Of a stretch of 35,131 nt of DNA, positions 9,015 through 18,112 are shown one piece after another (within the stretch, counting starts at the first letter, position 1; the number at the start of each line of letters is the position of its first letter). The stretch is taken from the NCBI RefSeq assembly GCF_021531595.1, contig NZ_JADYUD010000019.1:1-35131 (forward strand), given 5' to 3'. Both the position numbers and the translations under genes were made by a program. A model generated the notes under the pieces. That model worked only from the letters and a program-made list of their open reading frames with translations. It was not told the origin of the DNA and did no database searches. Source of the DNA: Fusobacterium perfoetens. GTDB taxonomy: Bacteria > Fusobacteriota > Fusobacteriia > Fusobacteriales > Fusobacteriaceae.

Positions 9015-11267
9015 ATGAAAAAAACTTTATTAGCAGCTTTTATTATAAGTGCTGCAGCTTATGCAGAAAATACAGCAGAGGTAACTCTTGACAAAACATA
9101 TGTAAAATCTACAAACGGCTTTGAAGAAACTTTACAGAATACACCTAAAAATATTCAAGTTATTACACAGGGGGAAATAGAAGAAAAAAATTATAAAGAT
9201 GTTTACGAAATCTTAGAAAATTCTCCTCTTATTACCATTAAGAATGATTCATTGGGGCAAGCTATTGAAATGAGAGGAAGTGGGCTTAATTCAAAAGGAA
9301 CAGTTCAAGTTATGGTTGATGGAATGAGTATAAATCCTATTGATATTAATCATGGAACATTACCTTTAAACAGTATACCTGTTTCAAATATTGAAAAAAT
9401 AGAAATTCTTCCGGGAGGAAACGGAGTTCTTTTTGGAGATGGAGCTAACGGAGGAGTTATTAATATAATAACGAAAGATTCTGTTGAAAAAAGTGAATCA
9501 TATGTTGGAGCAAGATATGGAAGCAATAATGAAAAAATTTTTAAAGCTGGAACTGCTACAAAAATAAATGACAGATTTTCAGTTCTTGTAAACTACCAAG
9601 GGGAAAACAGCAAAACAAATAGAGATGACGAAATAAATAAAAATTATAATATTGATGCCACAGGACTTATAAAAATTGATGATAAATCAAATTTATCAAT
9701 AAGATATGCTCATTATGAGAAAGAAACTAAAACAGCTGACCTTTTAACAAGAGATGAATGGAAAGCAGATAATAATCAATCTAGTGTAGATAAAGCAGGA
9801 AACCAGCTTCCTGAAAGCGGAATGATTAATATTGCTGGAAAAAGTATGCCTGTTGGGGGAAAAATAGATAACTCTTATGATATTTTAAATAAAAGTAAAA
9901 TTAAAAGAGATGATATCTCTGCAAATTATAAAAGAGAACTTACAGATAATCTTGATTTTAATTTGACTGCAAGCTGGCAGAAAACAACAAATGATATTAA
10001 TCAAAAAGAACTTAATGTATTAAATTTCGCTGAAAGTCCTTTATTAGTTAATGGTCGTCCTGATTTAGCTAATACGAATAGTCAATATAAATCTTATTAT
10101 GCTGATTATATTGGAACTTTTACAGAAGAAAAATTTAAAATAAATCCATCTTTAAAATATAATTACGGAGAAAAAAGTTATTTCATTTTAGGATATGATT
10201 ATAAACTTCAAAAATCTCAGAGAGATTTTGATAATTTTTTAGATATGTATAAAGTTTATAATCTTGACAGTGAAAAAGAAAGTCATGGAGCATATATTTT
10301 CAATAAAACAACAGTGGGGCAGTTTGAATTTATGCAGGGGGTAAGAAGAGAGTGGACATATTTTGATACAACAAAAAATTCTCATTATTACCATAAAGTT
10401 ATGCCTTATATAACTAATACTTCTACTTCAGGTGAAATTTTTATGGGAGTAAAACCTGGAGAAACTTCTAATCCTTATGTTGATAGTGGATTAAAACAAA
10501 GTAAAATAAAAAAATCTATGATAAATGACAGCTATGAAGCTGCTGTAAACTATATTTATTCTGATACAGGAAATATCTATGTAAGAGCCGAGCAAAGTTT
10601 CAGAACTCCTGCCCCAACTGAATTTCAAGATAAAAATGGAACAGCAGGATATTCTATAAATGATCTTGAGGCTGAAACAAACCAAACTCTTGAAATAGGA
10701 TTAAAAGATTATATTTTAGGTTCTGTTGTTCAGTTTAATGCTTTTATTGGAAGAACAAAAGGTGAAATTTATTATGATGAAATTTCACATGGAAACGAAT
10801 GGGCTTATTACAATCTTGATGAAACACAAAGAAAAGGTATTGAGCTTAACTTAAATCAAGACTATGGAAAACTTTTCTTCTTTGAAGGAATTTCGTATGT
10901 TGATGCAGAAATTACAGAAAATAGTGATGATAATTCTATTGAAGGAAATCAAGTCCCTTATACTTCAAAATTAAATGCTAACATTGGAACAGGGGTAAGA
11001 TGGACTGATAAATTTAATACTATCTTAACATTTAATTATAAAGATGGATATTATCTTGACAGAGCAAATAAATACAAAGCAAGAAGTTACATCACTCTTG
11101 ACTTAACAGCAAACTATTCTATGGATAACGGTTTAAAACTTTATGGAGGAATAAACAACCTTCTTGATAGACAAAACTTTGATCAAGAGGCTTTGGAAAA
11201 TGGGATTCAAGTTTATGATCCTGCTTCTGAAAGATCTTTCTATGCAGGTTTTGAATACAAATTTTAG
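9015..11267 (+). CDS. TonB-dependent outer-membrane receptor
   Basis: A 750-residue outer-membrane receptor that would import a siderophore, heme, cobalamin or another large ligand using TonB energy. A signal peptide is clear (positive MKK, hydrophobic stretch, cleavage after AYA at residue 17). The plug domain follows (about residues 42-155) with QVITQGEIEE, VMVDGMSINP and the closing IEKIEILPGGNGVLFGDGANGGVI split over about 130-148. The remainder is a beta-barrel rich in alternating aromatic residues and ends in YKF with the terminal aromatic needed for outer-membrane assembly. A TonB-box-like segment (EVTLDKTYVKS) directly follows the signal peptide. The start follows AGGGAAGGT. Length is normal. 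A cytochrome-like DUF4405 gene follows across a hairpin. The ligand is unknown; siderophore-type is a guess. Confidence 0.93.
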   Translation: MKKTLLAAFIISAAAYAENTAEVTLDKTYVKSTNGFEETLQNTPKNIQVITQGEIEEKNYKDVYEILENSPLITIKNDSLGQAIEMRGSGLNSKGTVQVMVDGMSINPIDINHGTLPLNSIPVSNIEKIEILPGGNGVLFGDGANGGVINIITKDSVEKSESYVGARYGSNNEKIFKAGTATKINDRFSVLVNYQGENSKTNRDDEINKNYNIDATGLIKIDDKSNLSIRYAHYEKETKTADLLTRDEWKADNNQSSVDKAGNQLPESGMINIAGKSMPVGGKIDNSYDILNKSKIKRDDISANYKRELTDNLDFNLTASWQKTTNDINQKELNVLNFAESPLLVNGRPDLANTNSQYKSYYADYIGTFTEEKFKINPSLKYNYGEKSYFILGYDYKLQKSQRDFDNFLDMYKVYNLDSEKESHGAYIFNKTTVGQFEFMQGVRREWTYFDTTKNSHYYHKVMPYITNTSTSGEIFMGVKPGETSNPYVDSGLKQSKIKKSMINDSYEAAVNYIYSDTGNIYVRAEQSFRTPAPTEFQDKNGTAGYSINDLEAETNQTLEIGLKDYILGSVVQFNAFIGRTKGEIYYDEISHGNEWAYYNLDETQRKGIELNLNQDYGKLFFFEGISYVDAEITENSDDNSIEGNQVPYTSKLNANIGTGVRWTDKFNTILTFNYKDGYYLDRANKYKARSYITLDLTANYSMDNGLKLYGGINNLLDRQNFDQEALENGIQVYDPASERSFYAGFEYKF

Positions 11268-11280
11268 TTTTTATTTTCTT

Positions 11281-11315
11281 AAAAGAGGTCTGCAAAATAA
11301 AAACAGACCTCTTTT
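11281..11315 (+). terminator. Terminator or attenuating hairpin after the TonB receptor gene
   Basis: A perfect 12-bp inverted repeat (AAAAGAGGTCTG, 11281-11292 with 11304-11315) starts 13 bases past the receptor stop. The following T-run is only four bases, part of the stem. It may terminate incompletely and set a lower level of the small gene that starts 21 bases later, which has no obvious promoter of its own. Confidence 0.65.
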
Positions 11316-11335
11316 AAATATTTAGGGAGGATTTT

Positions 11336-11707
11336 ATGACTAAAAATTTAATTAAAATTTTTGTAGATATATTTATGATTCTTTCTTTTATTTTTCTTAT
11401 GTTTTATAATTTTACTGGGGAAAAGATTCATAAATTTTTAGGATTATCCTTATTACTTTTTTCTATTCTCCATATTTTTCTTAATAGATTTTGGTATAAA
11501 AATATCTTTAAAGGAAAATATAATTTTAAGAGAACATTTAAAACTGCTATTATATTTATAATTTTAAGTATTTTTATTCTTTTATTTTTTACAGGAATAA
11601 AAATATTACAATGTAAACAAACGGGAGCTTCTTATGATATTTATTCTGATTTCCATTTTTATTCAGCATATCTAGGAGTTATTTTTGTTATCATTCATTC
11701 TAAATAA
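11336..11707 (+). CDS. DUF4405-like small membrane protein (possible cytochrome b-type)
   Basis: A 123-residue, very hydrophobic protein with about four predicted membrane segments. Histidines sit at membrane positions: one in EKIHKFLG, one in SILHIFLNRFWY, one in SDFHFYSAYLG and one in the terminal IIHSK. The HKFLGL...LHIFLNRFW pattern resembles DUF4405 proteins, now often called flavinylation-associated cytochromes, where such histidines bind heme in extracellular electron transfer or flavin-linked systems. The recognition is from memory and moderate. The protein ends right after the last histidine, slightly shorter than most members. The RBS is AGGGAGGA. It follows the TonB receptor, so a role in reducing an imported ligand (for example ferric iron) is possible but unproven. 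Confidence 0.6.
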   Translation: MTKNLIKIFVDIFMILSFIFLMFYNFTGEKIHKFLGLSLLLFSILHIFLNRFWYKNIFKGKYNFKRTFKTAIIFIILSIFILLFFTGIKILQCKQTGASYDIYSDFHFYSAYLGVIFVIIHSK

Positions 11708-11745
11708 ACTGTATTCCATTTGTAATTCTAATTTATTTTAGAATG
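11696..11745. terminator. Hairpin spanning the ends of two convergent genes
   Basis: CATTCTAAATAAA (11696-11708) is mirrored by TTTATTTTAGAATG (11732-11745), 13 pairs with one bulged A. The arms contain the stop codons of both the DUF4405-like gene and the alcohol dehydrogenase gene. U-tracts are poor on both strands, so it is at best a weak shared terminator. Confidence 0.35.
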
Positions 11746-12904
11746 ATTCTTTTAAAATTTCTAAAATTTCATCAGCAGTTAATTTTTTATACCCACCTTC
11801 CATAATTACAGTAGAATTTGCAATAAGTGGAAGCATTTCTTCTGTAGCACCAATTTCTCTTAATGTTGTAGGAATTCCCATTTCTTTTATAAAGTCAGAA
11901 AGTTTTTCAATTCCTGCAAGAGCAATTTCTTCTTTAGTCATACCTTTTCCATCTATTTTCCAAATTTTTTCAGCAAATCTTACAAATTTATCTAAACCAT
12001 ATTTATAGATATATTTGTAATAAGGAACAGATACAATTGCAAGTCCTATTCCATGAGGACAGTCAGTATAAGCACCAACTTGGTGTTCTATCATATGTAC
12101 TTCCCAATCTTGTGTTTTTGATAATCCTGTAACTGTATTTAATCCAAGAGTTGCACACCACATAATATTGCTTCTAGCTTCATAATCTTTTGGATTTTTA
12201 ATAGCTATTCTTGCACTGTCAATTAATGATTCCATGATTCCTTCAATTACATAATCAGTAGTATTGTTGTCATCTCCTGAAAAATATTGTTCCATAAGAT
12301 GTGAAAGAGTGTCAAATATTCCACTAACCATTTGGTTTTTAGGAACTGTATAAGTATACTCAGGATTTAAAATAGAAAATTTTGGATAAACTTCTGTAGG
12401 GAAAACCCTTCCATTTTTTAACATTTTTTCTTCATGAGTTATAACAGAACCTCCGTTCATTTCAGAACCAGTTCCAACCATTGTAAGTATACTTCCAACA
12501 GGAACTATTTTATTATCTACATTTTTAAAATTAATCCAATATTTTTCCCAAGGCTCTTCATCACAATAAGCTGATACAGAAATAGCTTTAGAACAATCTA
12601 TAACAGAACCTCCACCAACAGCTAAAATTAAATCAACATTATTTTCTCTGACAAGCTTTGCTCCTTCCATCATTTGTTTGTATGTTGGATTAGATTTTAT
12701 TCCTGCAAGTTCAATAACTTTTTTATTAGCAGATTTTAAAATTTCAATAACTTTATCATAAAGACCATTTTTCTTAATAGAATTTTTTCCATAGACTAAA
12801 AGTACTGTCTTTCCATATTTTTTTAATTCTCCCTCTAAATTATTAAGAGAATCTTTTCCAAAATAAATTTTAGTTGGGTTGTAATAAGTGAAATCAAATT
12901 TCAT
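11738..12904 (-). CDS. Iron-containing alcohol dehydrogenase (butanol dehydrogenase/YqhD-like)
   Basis: A 388-residue cytoplasmic group III (iron-type) alcohol dehydrogenase that reduces aldehydes to alcohols with NAD(P)H. The cofactor loop AVGGGSVIDCSKAIS (about residues 95-109) is typical. Metal ligands are visible as the Asp and His of FDTLSHLMEQY (about 197-207) and two histidines of HMIEHQVGAYTDCPHG (about 270-285). Length matches the BdhA/YqhD subgroup. AAGGAGGAAGC precedes the ATG. It is the last gene of a three-gene unit after a flavin reductase and a MerR regulator, behind a MerR-type promoter. This suggests a role in detoxifying reactive aldehydes rather than bulk fermentation. The exact aldehyde is unknown. 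Confidence 0.9.
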   Translation of the reverse strand: MKFDFTYYNPTKIYFGKDSLNNLEGELKKYGKTVLLVYGKNSIKKNGLYDKVIEILKSANKKVIELAGIKSNPTYKQMMEGAKLVRENNVDLILAVGGGSVIDCSKAISVSAYCDEEPWEKYWINFKNVDNKIVPVGSILTMVGTGSEMNGGSVITHEEKMLKNGRVFPTEVYPKFSILNPEYTYTVPKNQMVSGIFDTLSHLMEQYFSGDDNNTTDYVIEGIMESLIDSARIAIKNPKDYEARSNIMWCATLGLNTVTGLSKTQDWEVHMIEHQVGAYTDCPHGIGLAIVSVPYYKYIYKYGLDKFVRFAEKIWKIDGKGMTKEEIALAGIEKLSDFIKEMGIPTTLREIGATEEMLPLIANSTVIMEGGYKKLTADEILEILKESF

Positions 12905-12919
12905 GCTTCTTCCTCCTTG

Positions 12920-13297
12920 TTATTTTTTTAATTTTTCTTCATACTCTAAAATATTTTTATCATAAAGTTCTATTTTCAGCCTTAATCTTTCTTGAACTTC
13001 TTGTAATTTTTTTATTTTTTCAGTTAAAATTTCATATTCTTCTACTAAAATTTGTTTTCTTGCTTTGATTGTGTTATCTCCCTCTTGGAATAATTTTACA
13101 TAATCAATCAAACTTTCTACAGAGATACCTGCTCCTCTCATACATTTAATAAATTCTACCCAGTTACAGTCTACTTCTGTAAAATCTCTATTTCCGCTTT
13201 TATTTTTTCCAACTTTTGGGATAAGTCCTATTCTTTCATAATATCTTAATGTATCTGTAGAAATATCATATTTTTTACCAACTTCAGATATTGTCAT
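12920..13297 (-). CDS. MerR-family transcriptional regulator (AdhR-like)
   Basis: A 125-residue MerR-family activator. The N-terminal winged helix-turn-helix is clear: TISEVGKKYDISTDTLRYYE (residues 2-21) and then RIGLIPKVGKNKSGNRDF. A C-terminal dimerising coiled coil covers about 80-125. Metal-binding cysteines of the CueR/ZntR type are absent, which fits the AdhR/NmlR-like branch that responds to aldehydes or electrophiles. The RBS AGGAGGA overlaps the stop of the flavin reductase gene (8-base gap), so the two are translationally close. It probably activates the promoter of its own operon, which has the 19-bp spacer characteristic of MerR targets. Confidence 0.9.
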   Translation of the reverse strand: MTISEVGKKYDISTDTLRYYERIGLIPKVGKNKSGNRDFTEVDCNWVEFIKCMRGAGISVESLIDYVKLFQEGDNTIKARKQILVEEYEILTEKIKKLQEVQERLRLKIELYDKNILEYEEKLKK

Positions 13298-13305
13298 TTG
13301 TCCTC

Positions 13306-13842
13306 CTATGCTTTTTTTCCCATTTTATAAGCTTCTAAATAAGCAGCACTGTTTTTTATTTCTCCTTTTTCTGCACTTCCGCTTCCTAAAATAATTCCTT
13401 TTTCTATTGTTCCTTCCATACAATCTCTTGTAAGTCCTCTTATAGCTTCTACTGTTGAGTTTAAATTTGCTTTTTCTGAATCCCAAGCAGTAACTATTAT
13501 ATACACTTCTTTATTTAAAAGTTTTGTATATACCGGAACTAATCTATCTATAAAAACTTTCATCTGACCGCACATAGAATAAAAATAAACAGGTGTAGCA
13601 AAAACAATTACATCTGCTTTTAACATTTTTTCACATAGTTTTTCCATTTCATCGTGTTGGACACATTTTCCAGTAGTATTGCAGACTCCACAGCCGGTGC
13701 AATAATTTATTTTCATATCAGAAATATAAATTTTTTCTGTATTATGTCCGCTTTCCTTTGCTCCTTTTATAAATTGTTCACATAAAATATCTGAATTTCC
13801 ATTTTTTCTTGGACTTGATGATAAAACTAATATATTTTTCAT
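13306..13842 (-). CDS. NAD(P)H-dependent FMN reductase / flavodoxin-fold oxidoreductase
   Basis: A 178-residue flavodoxin-like NADPH-dependent FMN reductase. The phosphate-binding loop VLSSSPRKNGNSD lies near the N-terminus, CTGCGVCNTTGKC gives a cysteine-rich loop (about residues 48-60) common in iron-sulfur flavoprotein-like members, and ATPVYFYSMCGQMKVFIDR (about 87-105) is the classic flavin-contacting segment. The ORF can be extended to an ATG at 13863, but that one has no RBS. The ATG at 13842 has GAGGAG 7 bases upstream (inside the extension), so I chose it. First gene of the reductase-MerR-alcohol dehydrogenase operon. Probable role: reducing quinones, flavins or electrophiles during stress. 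Confidence 0.85.
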   Translation of the reverse strand: MKNILVLSSSPRKNGNSDILCEQFIKGAKESGHNTEKIYISDMKINYCTGCGVCNTTGKCVQHDEMEKLCEKMLKADVIVFATPVYFYSMCGQMKVFIDRLVPVYTKLLNKEVYIIVTAWDSEKANLNSTVEAIRGLTRDCMEGTIEKGIILGSGSAEKGEIKNSAAYLEAYKMGKKA

Positions 13843-13882
13843 AGCTGCTCTCCTCTTTTGCATATTTAATATTTATATTTTT

Positions 13883-13913
13883 ACTATACCACTTAGAGTT
13901 AACTATAAGTCAA
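13883..13913 (-). promoter_or_regulatory. MerR-type promoter with 19-bp spacer and operator
   Basis: On the minus strand TTGACT (13908-13913) and TATAGT (13883-13888) are 19 bases apart, longer than normal and characteristic of promoters remodelled by MerR-family activators. The spacer region carries a near-perfect palindrome, ACTTAGAGTTAACTATAAGT (13891-13910, 18 of 20 positions symmetric). It drives the reductase-MerR-alcohol dehydrogenase genes. Confidence 0.82.
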
Positions 13914-13941
13914 TATTCTTTATATAATAATTTATCATTTT

Positions 13942-14478
13942 TTAATTAATTTCCAATCCCATTATAAGTAAATCATAAAATTTATTATTTATAAATGTTC
14001 CTCTTGTTATTACTCCTTCCTCTTTAAATCCTAACTTCTTATAAAGATTTATTGCCCTTAAATTATCTATTCTTGTATCAAGATTTATTTTTCTAAGACC
14101 TGCTTTTTTAGATAACATTATTGCTACTGAAATAAGATGATACCCTATTCCTATATTCCAATAATCTTTTAACACCACTATTCCTAATTCTCCAAAATGA
14201 AGAGAACGAAGCCTTTTCTCATTTGTACTAATGGAGCAACTACCTATAATTTTTCCTCCTAGTTCTGCTATAAGATAAAAATTTTTAGATGTTGAATTTT
14301 TAAATATTTTTTTCTCTTCTTCTAAGGTTATTTTTGGACCTTCTGCCCCAAAACCTAAAAAGTCTGTCTCTACTCCTACATTATTAAAATATTTTAAAAA
14401 TTCTTCTGCATCATTCTCTCTAGCTTTTTTTATAATAATCTTTTGAGTATTTTTTAAAATAAATTCAAATTTTTCCAT
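13942..14478 (-). CDS. GNAT-family N-acetyltransferase
   Basis: A 178-residue GNAT acetyltransferase, distinct from the one at the window start. The acetyl-CoA site is GIVVLKDYWNIGIGYHLISV (about residues 97-116), where the Q/R-x-x-G-x-G/A loop appears as WNIGIG. The later NLRAINLYKKLGFKEEG (about 138-154) is the classic RimI/Ats1-like C-terminal motif. AAGGAGATCCT precedes the ATG. It lies downstream of the NUDIX gene with a 67-base AT-only gap and may be co-transcribed with it. Substrate unknown. Confidence 0.87.
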   Translation of the reverse strand: MEKFEFILKNTQKIIIKKARENDAEEFLKYFNNVGVETDFLGFGAEGPKITLEEEKKIFKNSTSKNFYLIAELGGKIIGSCSISTNEKRLRSLHFGELGIVVLKDYWNIGIGYHLISVAIMLSKKAGLRKINLDTRIDNLRAINLYKKLGFKEEGVITRGTFINNKFYDLLIMGLEIN

Positions 14479-14545
14479 AGGATCTCCTTAATTTATAAAA
14501 TAAAAATTTTATTTTTATAAATTTGCAATAATCACTTTTATAAAT

Positions 14546-15112
14546 TTAATAATATTTTTTAACTTTCTCAATTAATTTAGAATAAATATTATCTACAAAC
14601 CATTTTTCATTTGATTTCTTTGAAATATCTTCTACATCTATCCATTCCAAGCCACTATTCTCATCAGGCTTTATTGAAAGTTTATCAGCTATATCTGCTT
14701 CTATAAGAAATGTTAAATTTAAATGAAGATGAGAAGAGACATAGTTTCCTTTTTTTATATGACCACTTACAGTAAGCACTTCCAAGGAGAAAACATCTTC
14801 TGATAAAAATTTAACTTTTGTTAAACCACTTTCTTCTTTTATCTCTTTCAAGATAACTCTCTTTAAATCACTGTCTCCATCAGCATGACCTCCAAGCCAA
14901 GCCCAAGAATTATAAATATTATGATAACACATCAAGACTTTTTTTCTATCACTATTTACTATCCAAGCAGATACACTAAAATGACATTTTTTATTATTTC
15001 TCGTTAAAATATCTTTTTCACTTTTAAATATTTCAAGAATAAATTTTTTATCTTCTTTTTCCTGATTATTAAAAGGTATATATTTTTCAATTTCTTTTTT
15101 TAAATTTTCCAT
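14546..15112 (-). CDS. NUDIX hydrolase
   Basis: A 188-residue NUDIX-fold pyrophosphohydrolase. The NUDIX box runs about residues 75-97 as GHADGD-SDLKRVIL-KEIKEESGL. The metal-binding core EIKEESG is intact, but the first conserved Glu of the box is Ser and the Arg of REU is Lys. Such members may still be active on nucleoside diphosphate derivatives, although the changed residues make activity uncertain. The RBS is GAGGT. A promoter with TTGAAA (15175-15180), an 18-base spacer and TATAAT (15151-15156) lies upstream on the minus strand. The substrate cannot be inferred. Confidence 0.85.
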   Translation of the reverse strand: MENLKKEIEKYIPFNNQEKEDKKFILEIFKSEKDILTRNNKKCHFSVSAWIVNSDRKKVLMCYHNIYNSWAWLGGHADGDSDLKRVILKEIKEESGLTKVKFLSEDVFSLEVLTVSGHIKKGNYVSSHLHLNLTFLIEADIADKLSIKPDENSGLEWIDVEDISKKSNEKWFVDNIYSKLIEKVKKYY

Positions 15113-15150
15113 ATTTTACCTCATTTATTAATAGTTCAAAACCTAAATAA

Positions 15151-15180
15151 ATTATACAAAATAGTTGCTTATCTTTTCAA
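15151..15180 (-). promoter_or_regulatory. Promoter of the NUDIX gene
   Basis: Minus-strand TTGAAA (15175-15180), 18-base spacer, perfect TATAAT (15151-15156), about 40 bases before the start codon. Confidence 0.5.
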
Positions 15181-15249
15181 ATTAAATTATTTTTTATACA
15201 AATTATTATTAATATATCTATATTTTATAGGACTAATATATAAAGGAGA

Positions 15250-15276
15250 AAAATAAAACCGGATATAAAACCGGTT
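15250..15276 (-). terminator. Terminator of the M23 peptidase gene
   Basis: AACCGG / CCGGTT (15257-15262 and 15271-15276), an unusually GC-rich stem for this DNA, followed on the minus strand by a T-rich run (TTATTTTT). It lies just past the peptidase stop. Confidence 0.7.
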
Positions 15277-15285
15277 CTACAATAT

Positions 15286-16191
15286 TTATTCTGTTTTTTG
15301 AAAAATTTGAGTCTGATGATTTATTGCTTCAGCAAGATATTGCCATTTTACATTTTTCTCTTTATCAAAAATATCATCATAATTTTCAAGACTCCAAGAG
15401 GCAAAATTTTTAGGATTAAGTCTTCTTCCCAAATAATGAATTTCATAATGTAAATGAGGGCCACTACTTCTTCCAGTATTTCCTGTTTCTCCTATTTTAT
15501 CCCCTTTTAATATAAAATCTCCTTGTTTTACATTTATCTTGTTCAAATGAGCATAATAAGTCTTAAATCCAAAGCTATGTGAAACTATAATAAGTTTTCC
15601 AAAACCTCCACTATTATATCCTGCATATTCAATCACACCATCAGCAGGAGCTATTACAGAAGTCCCTATATCTGCTCTGTAATCAAGTCCATAATGAAAA
15701 AGAGTTTTATCAAGAGTAGGATGAGTTCTTTTTCCAAAACCACTTGTGTAGCCATTAAAAGGAAATATTGGATTACCATTAGGAATTATAGTCAAAAGAT
15801 ATTTTTTCTTTTCTAGATCTGCTTTTAAAATCTCCAACTTTTCTTCTTGAGTCATTGGTTCATCAGAAGTATAAATATCATCATTTATTAATTCTTCTAT
15901 TTTTATTATTTTCTCATTTATATTTTCAAATTGTTTCTTAGAATCTTCTAAATCATTATATAGAGCTAAATTTTCTGCCATCAGTGAATCATACTGTTCA
16001 GCTTTTTCCTGAATTAATTTATTATATTCTTTTATTTTCATATTAAAGAATATAGCTGCTCCTGTAAGAATAATATAGCCAATTATAATAATTGCTATAA
16101 AAGCTACTGCATAATTTTTTATTATTTTATTTACAAAAAAATATCTTATTTCTTCTGTTCTGTCTACTGATGCATTATATTTATTTTTCAA
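15286..16191 (-). CDS. Membrane-anchored M23-family peptidase (LytM/murein hydrolase-like), TTG start
   Basis: A 301-residue envelope protein: a short cytoplasmic N-terminus, one membrane anchor (about residues 29-50), a coiled coil (about 55-130) and a C-terminal M23/LytM domain (about 145-265). Zinc-site motifs are intact: HYGLDYRA (the H-x3-D pair) and PHLHYEIH (the H-x-H motif), with GNTGRSSGPHLH the usual surrounding loop. It should either cleave peptidoglycan cross-links in the periplasm or regulate cell-wall enzymes in the manner of coiled-coil M23 proteins. The start codon is TTG, chosen because GGAGG lies 7 bases upstream and the reading begins MKNKYNAS when initiated there. It is a single-gene unit with its own promoter and terminator. 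Confidence 0.9.
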   Translation of the reverse strand: MKNKYNASVDRTEEIRYFFVNKIIKNYAVAFIAIIIIGYIILTGAAIFFNMKIKEYNKLIQEKAEQYDSLMAENLALYNDLEDSKKQFENINEKIIKIEELINDDIYTSDEPMTQEEKLEILKADLEKKKYLLTIIPNGNPIFPFNGYTSGFGKRTHPTLDKTLFHYGLDYRADIGTSVIAPADGVIEYAGYNSGGFGKLIIVSHSFGFKTYYAHLNKINVKQGDFILKGDKIGETGNTGRSSGPHLHYEIHYLGRRLNPKNFASWSLENYDDIFDKEKNVKWQYLAEAINHQTQIFQKTE

Positions 16192-16225
16192 AAAATATCC
16201 TCCATTATATTAATTCTCAAAATAA

Positions 16226-16254
16226 ATTTTATTAGATTATATTGAGTATGTCAA
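16226..16254 (-). promoter_or_regulatory. Promoter of the M23 peptidase gene
   Basis: Minus-strand perfect TTGACA (16249-16254), 17-base spacer, TAAAAT (16226-16231). Confidence 0.65.
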
Positions 16255-16255
16255 C

Positions 16256-16282
16256 AAAAAAAGAGGGAAATCCCTCTTTTTT
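16256..16282 (-). terminator. Terminator of the amino-sugar catabolic operon
   Basis: GAGGG (16263-16267) pairs with CCCTC (16272-16276) around a 4-base loop, flanked by A- and T-runs that extend the stem. T-runs follow on both strands, so it can work both ways. It sits 8 bases past the PfkB-type kinase stop. Confidence 0.8.
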
Positions 16283-16290
16283 GCTGTTTA

Positions 16291-17225
16291 TTATAATTCC
16301 TCTATTACTATTTTAGGAATAATATCTTTTAATATATCATGATCAATAAATCCTGTACTATCAACCATTGCATTAGTTGTCCCACATGCAACTGCAAGTC
16401 TGAAACATTCATCTATAGATTTGTCCACAGAAAGACCATAAGCCATCCCAGCTATAGTAGAATCACCAGATCCTACTGTATTTTTTATTTCAACTTTAGG
16501 AAAAGTCCCTTTATATGCTTTATTCTTAGTTACAAGAACTGCCCCATCTCCTCCTAGAGTTACCATTACATTTTCTATACCTGTGCTTACTATTTCTTTT
16601 GCTGCTTCTACAACTTCTGAAAGGTTGTTAAATTTTTTACCAGTAAGATCTTCTAACTCTTCTTGATTAGGTTTTATTAAAAATGGCTTTGCTTCCATCC
16701 CTTTTTTTAATGAAGCTCCACTTGTATCAAGAATAAATTTAATTCCTCTTTTTGCTGCCTCATCTATTAATATATTATATGCATCTGTTCCTATTCCTTT
16801 TAAAAGACTTCCTGAACCACATACAATATCTATTCCTTTATCAAGGATTGATATATATCTTTCTACAAATTTACTAAAATCTTCTGATGTTCCTTCAGCT
16901 GATTCAAGAAATTCTGTAATTCCTTTTATATCTTTATCTATAACAGCAATACATGTTCTTGTTTCATAATCAGTTTCCAGAAAATTATTTTTTATACCAT
17001 CTGCATTAAGTTTTGAAAGAAAAAGTTTCCCTGTAAAGCCACCTACAATACCAGTTGCAAGGACATCTCCTCCAAGTTGATTTATAACTCTGCTTACATT
17101 TATACCTTTACCCCCTGCATTTTTTTCAATATGTTTTGTTCTGTTTACTTCACCAATTCTCATGTTTTCAACATTATATCTCACATCTATTGCAGGATTT
17201 AAAGTTACTGTTAATATTTTTTTCA

Positions 17226-17226
<1 letters not shown>
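16291..17226 (-). CDS. PfkB-family hexose-phosphate kinase (tagatose-6-phosphate kinase / 1-phosphofructokinase)
   Basis: A 311-residue PfkB (ribokinase-like) cytoplasmic kinase of the LacC/FruK group, which makes tagatose-1,6-bisphosphate or fructose-1,6-bisphosphate. The N-terminal TVTLNPAID and AGGKGINVSRVINQLGG (about residues 37-53) are diagnostic for this group. The ATP/catalytic motif VGSGDSTIAGMAYG (about 251-264) holds the catalytic Asp. The ATG overlaps the stop of the aldolase gene by one base (TAATG), so translation is coupled and the gene needs no strong RBS. Because the partner is a tagatose-bisphosphate aldolase and an AgaS-type enzyme is upstream, tagatose-6-phosphate kinase is the likely role. 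Sequence alone does not exclude 1-phosphofructokinase. Confidence 0.88.
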
Positions 17227-18095
<869 letters not shown>

Positions 18096-18112
18096 TTAAA
18101 TTTTTTTATTTA

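Noticed and set aside
13843-13863. Upstream ATG extending the flavin reductase by seven residues (MQKRRAA)
   Set aside because: No RBS precedes it. The bases encoding the extension contain the GAGGAG site for the downstream ATG at 13842.
14490-14525. AT-only near-palindrome between the NUDIX and acetyltransferase genes as a terminator
   Set aside because: The stem contains no G-C pairs, so it would be very weak, and such symmetry is expected by chance at this base composition.
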